From: JBCDGZ01 sp038750655
Lineage (GTDB): Bacteria; Bacteroidota; Bacteroidia; Chitinophagales; Saprospiraceae
Direction of reading: 5' to 3'
DNA length: 33,905 bases
Assembly (NCBI GenBank): GCA_038750655.1
Contig: JBCDGZ010000088.1
Span: 1 to 33,905, forward strand
Part shown: piece by piece, positions 25,101 through 32,700 of the stretch
How positions within the stretch are numbered: the stretch's first letter is position 1
How the letters are laid out: every line of letters begins with the position of its first letter
Program-made: the position numbers and the translations under genes
Notes under the pieces: generated by a model
Told to the model about the DNA's origin: nothing
Databases searched by the model: none
What the model saw: only the letters and a program-made list of their open reading frames with translations

Positions 25101-25320
25101 CGGTATGGACCAGCAGCAGGTAGCTGAGCTTTTTGAATTAAAGGGGCAGAGTACCGTGGGGACAGCAGGGGAGAAGGGGACCGGTCTGGGATTGGTTTTG
25201 TGTAAGGAGCTGGTGGAGACCAGTAAGGGGCAGATTCGAGTACAGAGTGAATTAAACAAGGGAACGCAGTTTATTCTTTTACTCCCGCTGGCTCCTCAAT
25301 CTGCACATTTTGTGGGTTGA
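22153..25320 (+). CDS. Sensor histidine kinase with two-component beta-propeller
   Basis: A 1055-aa membrane sensor kinase. An N-terminal signal sequence (MPLSYKYIISLLVGCLLNIAV) leads a periplasmic propeller of two-component-regulator repeats, opening with FEEGLSHRKVNSVTQDTLGL, IWLATANGLNRFDGY and later GLSNNNIYAIFEDDYGYLWL. A Y_Y_Y domain follows at ~700-765 (YAYKIEGLDNTWTNI), then a transmembrane helix at ~769-790, a coiled stretch (LQLEVERRTAQISRQAKELE), a HisKA domain with the phospho-acceptor His834 (FFAIIAHDLRHP), and an ATPase domain with Asn952 (NLLSNAIKF), Asp980 (DSGVGMD) and GTGLGLVL. There is no receiver or AraC domain, so it is a classical kinase and not a Bacteroides hybrid. The partner is the LytTR regulator 125 bases downstream. 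From about 24530 the coding bases become markedly GC-richer, right where the cytoplasmic part begins. The ligand is unknown. Confidence 0.93.
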   Translation: MPLSYKYIISLLVGCLLNIAVLIGQEYHFQVSHLSFEEGLSHRKVNSVTQDTLGLIWLATANGLNRFDGYGVKHYFKQTNGLRSNDIRQVFTAKSGKIWCVHWTNLRSKNYRYVHTKNIDVFDPLTEKAVPFNAFYKGPKDTSISSIYKGTDGWLYYLTDEGQIFREDQPEKALIDLPKNYTAYNFILNEKGVWLNGSNKIAHLSLDGQLLHQDSLDIYVEHLKFKNSTDIWLVPSSIFGVNDKHSSTLFCKSDYASVQPYEFQLNKYGANFTHRQVVNVNESIEAHLYGQRIYFYDNSRKQLLKELRLTVPYVDYAPNYTQVLVDDNEVLWISTTYGMIKIVLSENRFTYLLDGKSTRGILRLNSDSIFICTYKGPYMLNTQLDSLTSTHQRNTIVGLSFTQDSVIWAGMHGNVVLKIDQQGRVIEEVRPASEERPPVAFSVPYYDSLTQHIFWTSNRGVFVTDDATSLVKPFTNSRGQALLANQFVRQYLRDEEGLWFVSEKGIYLLNTEQELVHFDWTERYRACQYMYRDTDGIRWLAIKDGGLIRWNAANNEHKLLTMNEGLSNNNIYAIFEDDYGYLWLPSDFGLMRMNRKDLSIQTFFEEDGIAHNEFNYNSHFVDTDGRFYLGGLNGITVFHPSDFVEEKPSTASLQITGLKFVKFDDGIIENRTADFYRDQQITMFPDDQSFILNFSLIDHVKEGRPSYAYKIEGLDNTWTNINENFLRINRLPYGQYTLLLKGRYLGGNWSKELVEAPLFVKRPMYLTSWFLGGAAVLLLLLIGIAVKWRISWLKRDKERLQLEVERRTAQISRQAKELEALNRTKDRFFAIIAHDLRHPALAFRGLTKKVKYLIDKGQVERIPALGDAIDEAASGLNRLLDNLLNWSRLQNGRMPNYPQAVKLCPVVEENLSLFSNIAEVKAVSLQQQVPPHIDVYIDPDMLSLLLRNLLSNAIKFTPSGGQVGVSASLVQGQAHIQITDSGVGMDQQQVAELFELKGQSTVGTAGEKGTGLGLVLCKELVETSKGQIRVQSELNKGTQFILLLPLAPQSAHFVG

Positions 25321-25321
25321 T

Positions 25322-25349
25322 CACCCCTTGGCTGCCGTTCGTCACCTTT
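25322..25349. repeat. Direct repeat copy 1 after the kinase gene (CACCCC..GTCACCTTT)
   Basis: Immediately after the kinase stop, CACCCC...GGCTGCCG-TTC-GTCACCTTT matches the segment at 26202-26229 with a few substitutions and small gaps. The two copies flank the response-regulator gene. This copy lies about 100 bases before its start and could be an operator. Confidence 0.5.
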
Positions 25350-25445
25350 GACTAAGGATTTGGTAATTATGACTGAAAATGATACTATTTTACGGCAACA
25401 TTCATTCTCGGATGGCTGAAGCCTACTCATAAAGAACAAATTGCA

Positions 25446-26180
25446 ATGTCTGCATTTAAAATTCTGTTGGTAGAAGATGATTTATCTTATGCCCTGGAGA
25501 TAGAAATGCTCATCGACGAGTTAGGACATCGGCTTTTGGAGGTGGCGCATAATCCTCCAACGGCACTAAAGGTCGTGAAGCGGGAGTTGCCCAACCTCGC
25601 CCTCGTTGATATTAACCTCAGTGGGGCCTTTCTAGGCGTAGAGCTGGCCGAAGAACTGTCGTTGATGGGCATCCCCATCATTTTCATTACTGCCTACAAC
25701 GACCGAGAAATCTACGACAAAGCCAAGCACCTTGATCCCTTTGCCTATCTGATCAAACCCTTTGATAAAATCACGCTGCAAAGCATCATCGAGTCGCTAT
25801 CCAATGTCATCGCTCAAACCGCTGAAAAAGGCAACCTGCTCAATTCGACGGGCCGCAGCATCCACGACCACTTTTTTGTTAAAAGCAACAGCCAACTCTT
25901 CAAGGTTTTTATCGCCGATATTCAGTGGATACATTCCGAGGGTAATTACTGTACGATCCAAACCCGCCAAAAAAAGTACGCCATTAAAATATCGCTGACC
26001 AAGATCAAGCAGCAACTACCGGAAAAACAGTTTTTACAGATTCATCGCGGCTTTATCATCCAACTCAGTCTGATCACCAACATCGATATTTCCTCCAACG
26101 AAGTGTTCATTGGGCAAAAGGCCCTGCCGCTGGGACGCAAGTACAAAAAGCAGCTGCTCGACCAACTTAACCTGCTTTAA
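25446..26180 (+). CDS. LytTR-family response regulator
   Basis: A 244-aa DNA-binding response regulator, the partner of the kinase just upstream. The receiver domain (~1-120) has the acidic pair Glu10/Asp11/Asp12 (LLVEDD), phospho-acceptor Asp55 (LALVDINL), Thr82 (FITAYND) and Lys104 (YLIKPFD). The LytTR output domain (~140-240) shows DIQWIHSEGNYCTIQT, KISLTKIKQQLPEKQFLQIH, RGFIINL-like RGFIIQL and the end ALPLGRKYKKQLLDQL. LytTR domains typically bind two ~9-bp direct repeats about two turns apart. The next gene, 600 bp on, encodes a giant surface protein and has phased repeats upstream (26426-26459). ATG 25446 gives the standard MxxFKILLVEDD start. Confidence 0.95.
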   Translation: MSAFKILLVEDDLSYALEIEMLIDELGHRLLEVAHNPPTALKVVKRELPNLALVDINLSGAFLGVELAEELSLMGIPIIFITAYNDREIYDKAKHLDPFAYLIKPFDKITLQSIIESLSNVIAQTAEKGNLLNSTGRSIHDHFFVKSNSQLFKVFIADIQWIHSEGNYCTIQTRQKKYAIKISLTKIKQQLPEKQFLQIHRGFIIQLSLITNIDISSNEVFIGQKALPLGRKYKKQLLDQLNLL

Positions 26181-26201
26181 AGTGCTTCTGGGGCCTTTTA
26201 A

Positions 26202-26229
26202 CACCCCAATAGCTCCGCTTGTCACCTTT
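26202..26229. repeat. Direct repeat copy 2 after the response regulator gene
   Basis: CACCCC...AGCTCCGC-TT-GTCACCTTT, the partner of 25322-25349; it starts 22 bases past the regulator stop. Confidence 0.5.
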
Positions 26230-26389
26230 TTTTCGTTTATGTGACATTCAAACTCTACTTTTGGAAGTAGGAAAATTAAGTGAGGAAACTTCTAGTTTCA
26301 ATCCCTTTTGTACATCTGATTAAAGTTTTTATATCACGATGTCAAAATTCTATTTCAATTGAATTTCCGTACATAGGGGTATTTTTAGG

Positions 26390-26427
26390 CCGGTTGGCTG
26401 TACCCAAGAACAGCCAACCGGTGTTTT
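26390..26427. terminator. Strong hairpin terminator
   Basis: CCGGTTGGCTG (26390-26400) pairs perfectly with CAGCCAACCGG (26411-26421) around a 10-base loop, followed by TGTTTT. A T-rich stretch also precedes the left arm (ATTTTTAGG), so it may work in both directions. It would end the kinase-regulator transcript about 210 bases after the regulator stop. Confidence 0.85.
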
Positions 26428-26459
26428 ATCACCCTTATCTAACATCTTATCACCTTTAT
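26426..26459. repeat. Pair of phased TTATCACCyTTAT repeats
   Basis: TTATCACCCTTAT (26426-26438) and TTATCACCTTTAT (26447-26459) are 21 bp apart and differ at one base. They start inside the T-run of the preceding terminator, about 340 bp before the giant gene, matching the position of the ATCACTTAT cluster before RHS2. Confidence 0.6.
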
Positions 26460-26703
26460 TAAACAACATTCGAAATGGATATTTATATTTGTTAGCATCA
26501 AAAAAATACGAACATAATAAGAAACTACAAAAAGTAAACACAAAAATTTTTCTTGCCTTCTGTTCATTGGAACATTACACACATCCCAATTACTCCTCCC
26601 TGAAAAACAATTCGTTCTTGCCTCAGCGCTAATGTAAGCCATTATTCTGAGGGTAAATTCTTTTCCGATACCGTTTTTTCGAGCATTGATCATTTTAAGA
26701 CCA

Positions 26704-26738
26704 AGCCCTGTGTGATTGTAATTGCACACGGAAGGGCT
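26704..26738. promoter_or_regulatory. Hairpin or operator-like palindrome in leader of giant gene
   Basis: AGCCCT (26704-26709) and GTGTG (26710-26714) pair with CACAC (26725-26729) and AGGGCT (26733-26738), leaving a 10-base loop and a 3-base bulge. The inner part, TGTGA-N8-GCACA, also resembles a CRP/FNR-type half-site pair, with a longer spacer than the E. coli consensus. It is 45 bases before the start codon. Confidence 0.4.
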
Positions 26739-26783
26739 GGTGTCATTTTATAGTTATAGCTGAAACTTACAAACGGTAATCTC

Positions 26784-29700
26784 ATGGAAAACTTTACACA
26801 AAGTAAACAAACGGCCCTAAAAGTCTTAGGCCGAAAGTGCTGCTCACTTTCTGTCTGGAGGACAAGACTATTTGGCCTCTTACTGCTGTTCTCATTAGGA
26901 CAGCTGAATGCCCAAAATACACCTTTGGGCACCCCTGCTGCTCAAAATGCAGACGGGTCAACGGCAACGCCGGGTACCCCCGCTGCCTGCGCCGCAGGCT
27001 TTGGATTGTATACTATTGATCACGAAGATGCGTCTCTCGGCTTTTTGCCCGGAGGCTTTTGTGTTACGACGGAGCTAGTAAACAGCGGAACAACACCCGT
27101 CACCGTAACGGGTACACCAAACGGATCTGGTATTGGTGATGTAGATAATATTGTTGTTGATGGTGGTAGGATCAACTACTCGAGTACAGACGGTGGAGAT
27201 TTAGATGCCACCTACACTTTTTGTGAAACGATCACTAATCCTTATGTATTCATCGGCGACTTGGAAACCTTCACTACCATTAATTTCTTCGACTGCGCCG
27301 GTAACCCTATCAACGTCAATCTGATGAATGGCCAGAGTCGCTTTGCCGTTTCTGGTAATTCGGCCTTGATCACTGGCACTACTTCCACCAACCAAGATGG
27401 CTACGTTCAGGTACCGGGAAGCTATGATTGCCTGGTCATCAATATTGACAATCCTGCGCCATTTACCCTGGATGTCATCCAGATTTCAGTAGGGGTCTGC
27501 ATGCCGACTCCACCTACAGGCAATATGACCTGTCCTTACGATTTGTTGATGTGGAAAAAGGACGCTTACTGTGCGCCAGTCTACAGAGATGCCGACGGTG
27601 TTTTTTACGAAAAAGACCAGAATAATAACAATATCGCTTCTCTGGGCGATGAGCTATGGACCAACACGCCAATTTGTGGCGAGCTGGTTTTGCTAGAGAG
27701 CGATTGTGCGATTCAGGACAACAATTGCACACCAGATTTTACTTGTGATGCCATACCGGTAGAAGTACAATTCCGTGAGCCTATGGGATCGGGCTGTTTA
27801 TTTTCTACGTATTGGTATGACATTACTTCTTTCCCTATCAACGATCCCAGCCCTGGAAATCAATGGAGTGCTATTTTCTCCGGGACGGATGCTTTTGGCC
27901 TTCCGGCTCACCCCAGCGCGCCTACATTGGCAGCAGAGAACTGCGGGTTGGATTGGCTGGGAGATAATGAAGGGGATATAGATTTTGATGATGAGGCGGG
28001 TGGAGCCAATGAAGATGAGCAGTTGCAGATGGATGGATGGTTGTATGTCGCCAGTCATCTGGAGTGTATCCAATTCCGGGTAGGCTCCAGTGCGACAGAT
28101 CACTCGGTAGGACTCTATGTCGGAACTGATCTTAATAATATGACCCTAGTAGCTCAGGAAAATGATGAGCAAGCTGGTGGAAGTAATAATGCAGATGGTG
28201 TAGTGGGTTCTTACTGTATTCCTGATATGGTTTCCACAACGCGCGATGAGTGTGGCTGGCAGATTTTGCGGGTCAGAATTTATGCCCACGATGATGATAC
28301 GGCCTACGATCCAGCGATTGACTGGAGCTTTAACGGTGGGCTGACTTGGGATGTGGTTGAAGAACAATGGTTTGTTGCTGCGACCAGTGCTGATGATAAT
28401 ACTCCTCCAACTGGCGTTGCTATGGGCGGCGGTGGATGCAATCCTATCCCAACTACTACTGTAGATATGGACAATGTTTTGGTAGACCTGGAAGGTAAGA
28501 TTTGGCAGATTCCTGGCAATTGCGGTCAGGCCCCTACTAATCTGTATGAGCCAAATATTCCAAACGGTAATAATGCTGAAGAAGGGGACCACCTTCCACT
28601 GATTCCTTACTGTATTGTGTATAATGATGATGTGGCAATCGACTGCGATCCTTGTGCCATTGATATTGCTGTCGAAGGTTGCGCTTGTAGCAATCCTGAT
28701 AATATGTTCGCCGATGATTGTATCCAATCAGTCACGGCCTACCAGCAAACTTTGATTGTCAACAGCGACATCAATACTACCTACACCATTACGGCTAGCT
28801 CTGGAATCAGCGGACTCGCCGGACCCTTTATGACTGCTGGAACCAGTGAGACCTATACCTTCTTCGTTAGCCCTGGTACGCCTTATTCCATCACCCTGAT
28901 GGGCGACCAGTCGATGACTTCTCAAACCTTCGAGGGCCTTTGCTCTGCACCAGATGCTTGCAACTGCCCCACGCAACCGGAGATTTGCGGCGATGGACTG
29001 GATAATGACTGCGACGGTGCCGTCGACGAAGCAGATTCAGATATTACGGGCAACTGTGCGCTGGATTGCACACCGACGCCGACGCCCGTCGAAATTCAGG
29101 GCCGGGCTATGCAACTGGATGGTCGTATGACCCATCAGGTTTGGTCCAGAGAGTGCGGCGGAACTGGCTGCTGCCCAAGTTCGATCAATCCTCACTCCTG
29201 CGCGCTCACGGCCTTCACCTGCACCGATGTCAACGGCCTACCGCAGCACAACAGCGCCTGCGGCCCTACCGATCCCTGTGCCCCCGCCGGCCCTCCGGGC
29301 ACCGCCGGCTGCACAGGCAACGATGTCTTCACTCTCTTCGGAAGTACCCACTTCCAGGCGCCCCAGTTCTACTCTACAGCGGCCGAGCAAACCCAGCTGG
29401 ACGGCTGGCTCGTACTGCCTCCGGGCATCACCTGCTTCGAATTGAAAGTCAATAATCCAAGAGCATGGGATGCGCAAGCAGTGTACATGGGGGCAGGCAT
29501 CGCCAGCATGAATTTTGTCGGAGCCAGCTCCTTCCCACCTGCGGAAAATTATACCGATGCCGTCGACTGCCAGAACGATACCAACAATAATCCAAATGTT
29601 ACCGGAGAAAACTTCCAGTACGACATCAGCAGTGGTGCTACACCAATCACAGTGGCGGGCTGCACCTGGAATGTGATCCGTATCCGTGCCTATATCTTTG

Positions 29701-32700
29701 ACGAAAGCTGGTACCACGTAACGCCTGTACAATGGAACATCGGTAATGGCTTTGAAACCATTCCGTCGAGATACTTACAATCTGTTGGCCCCGATGGCTG
29801 GGATACCGACAATAACCAACCAACGGTTGCTGATGTCGTCGAATTGGCCCCTTACTGTGCCTACATGGATGGCGACGGTGATCTCTTTACGATGGCCGGT
29901 GATTTCTTCACCCTCGATCCACAGCAATGCGAGCAGATCATGGAGTCGGCTTGTCTGAATTGCCCTCCATTTTACGATTACGATTGTGGTGAGGCGGCAA
30001 CTTGTGTAGAATTCATCGAGATAGATCCTACTACCGGTAATCCCGTTCCCGAAGTACCAGAATGTGATCTGGAATTATTCACCATTACACCTATGGTACT
30101 GGACAATGCAGGTTCTCCTGGCAGTGGACTACTGACCAGATACTGGGATCACGATCAGGCCAATTGTGTGAGTGATGCCATTCAAAACGAAAGTATTTTC
30201 TGTGCTTTCAGTGGCTATGATCCCAATGCGGCCAACTGTCCCAACTGCTTACCGGAACATCCCAACTTTAATAGTCCTACTGAAGCTGATCTCATCGTCG
30301 GTACACTGGGAACCAATACCCTGCCGTTCGCCAATGACGTAGATAATGATGGCTTTCGGATTCGGGCTTTGAATCGGAGATCAGGAGAAAACGTTCAGCA
30401 GGATGGCTGGTTGTTGGTTCCACCGGATGTCAACTGTATCGCCTTCCGGGTGAGTTCTTTGGCTTGGGATGCTTCTGCACTTTATCTGGGAACCGGTATC
30501 GACAATATGACTTTCGTTGGAGAAAATATTAACCGAAACGGAAATAATCCAATCGATACGTTCTACTACGAACTGCCTGCCAATGCGCAGACCGTAGCTT
30601 GTACCAGTTGTGACAACCAAGACTTCACCCTCTTGAGAGTACGATCGTACCACCACGACAATAACATGGGCGCAAACTCTATTTGGGAATGGAATATTAG
30701 TGGTGATTTTAGAACAGTACCAGAAGACCATCTCTTCCCGGTAGCTGATCACTGCTCCGATAATATGCCTGTTGATCTTTGTCCTACTTATACTGCCGGA
30801 ACACCTTTCATCGCTGTTCTGGAAGATGCCAATTCTAATCAGCAATTTGATGCAGGGGAGAAATGGTTTAGAGCGCCAGCGGCCTGGACAGGCTGCGATG
30901 CCGCTAGAGCCAATTTCGATCAGAATATGATTCCTGCTTTGGAGCCGGTAGCAATTGATGCCTGTGATATGGTCGATAGAATTGATTGTTCCTTGTGTTG
31001 CGAACTCATTGTAACTTGTCCAGATAGTGATCAGGGGGAATTCGATTGCTTGACGGATGTGCCTGCACCAGTGACTACAGAAGCAGGATTTGAAGCCTTG
31101 CTTGGAATGCCAGATATTGATGATAACTTCTGCGGTACCCTGACCATCACCAGCATGGACAGCGACAATGGTGCCACCGGCTGCATCGGCGATCCATTAA
31201 TTTTAACTCGTGTCTACACCATCGCTGATGATAATGACATGACGACTTGTACCGTTACCTATACCATCATCGATGATGTTGATCCAGTCCTCGCTGGCGT
31301 ACCAGCTAGCACTACTGTAGAATGCGACGCTGTTCCCCCTCAGGCTACACCAACAGCAAGTGATAACTGTGATACCGATGTTGTCATTACCTTCGAAGAA
31401 GTGAGGACCAACGGTAACTGCCCTTTCAATTACACCCTCACTAGAACCTGGACCGCTACTGATGATTGTGGCAATACGGATATACAAACGCAGGTAATCA
31501 CCGTACAAGATACCAGCGATCCGACACCGGTTTGTCAAAACATCACCGTAGAAGTCAATGGTAGTGGCGAGGTCTTTATCACTCCAGACATGCTGAATGG
31601 TGGCAGCACTGACAACTGCTCAACCAACCTGAGCTTCAGTGCCAGCCGCACGATGTTCAACTGCTCTGATATTCCAGCTTCACCAATCGATGTGACGTTG
31701 ACGGTAACGGATGAATGTGGCAATAGCTCGACTTGTGTTGCTCAAGTAACGGTAGTCGATGTGATCCCACCAACGCTGAACTGTCCTTCCGATCAAGTAA
31801 TCACGCTGGATCCAGGAGATTGCTCGGCCATCGTCAACTGGAATGTAACGGCGACGGACAACTGCGAAGAGGTGATGACGACGACCTTCCTGGGTACGAC
31901 CTTCATCGACAACAATGGCTTTGCTGGTAACATGTTTGACATCACCAACATCGGAGCGGTGCCGATTACGATCGACCGTTTCGACGTTCACTTGGAAACA
32001 GGAGCGGGCACTCCGCACACCGTGGCGGCCTACTATGTAACTGGTGGTGGCACTTACGTTGGTAACGAAACGGATGCCACAGCTTGGACGCTGATGGGAG
32101 ATGTAGACGTGACCTCCGCCGGTCCTGGCAATCCCTCAGAGATGCCAGCCGCTGGCCTAACTAGCTTCACCATCAACCCCGGCGAGACCTACGGTATCTA
32201 CATTTTCCAATCTGACGGTGGCTCGAACATCGACTACACCAATGGTGCGAACACCTACACCGATGCCAACATGCAAATCAGCACGGGCCTCGGAAGAGGC
32301 ACACCAATCTGGACCGGTGGGGTCTTCAATCCTCGGACCTGGAACGGAAATGTATACTACAGCTTTACGGCAGTACAAGGAGTAGTGGTTGAGCAAATCT
32401 CCGGCCCACCAAGCGGTACGGCCTTCGAGCACGGTACCTCAACGACCATCGAATACAAAGCTACAGACGGCTCTGGCAACATGTCCTTCTGCTCTTGGAC
32501 CATCACGGTAGAAGAATGGCCGCTGGTCGACACCGAGCTAGCTTGTAACAATAATATCAATGTTTCTCTGGATGAGAACTGTACAGCAACCATCGGTGCC
32601 GACCTGATCCTGGAAGGTGGGCAGTATGGCTGCTACGATACGCGCTACCAAGTAATCATTGACCTGAATGGTGATGGCATCTTTGATCCCGCGGAAGGCA

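Larger units (their letters stand above)
26181..26783. other. 600-bp non-coding region upstream of giant surface protein
   Basis: AT-rich, with no convincing gene on either strand; the small frames present (26280-26462 plus, 26439-26729 minus) show no family features. In order it holds a direct-repeat copy (26202-26229), a strong hairpin terminator (26390-26427), a pair of phased repeats (26426-26459), and an imperfect hairpin (26704-26738) near the start of the giant gene. The 26181-26389 stretch before the terminator could be the 3' untranslated region of the regulator or a small RNA. Confidence 0.6.

Noticed and set aside
26280..26462. Small plus-strand frame of 60 codons after the regulator gene
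   Set aside because: It begins with GTG without a leader signal, runs through the terminator hairpin and phased repeats, and shows no conserved pattern.
26985..26999. GCCTGC-GCC-GCAGGC palindrome as another member of the tri-loop hairpin family
   Set aside because: It lies inside clear coding sequence of the giant protein and has no GGTGGACGGT box beside it, so chance is the simpler reading.
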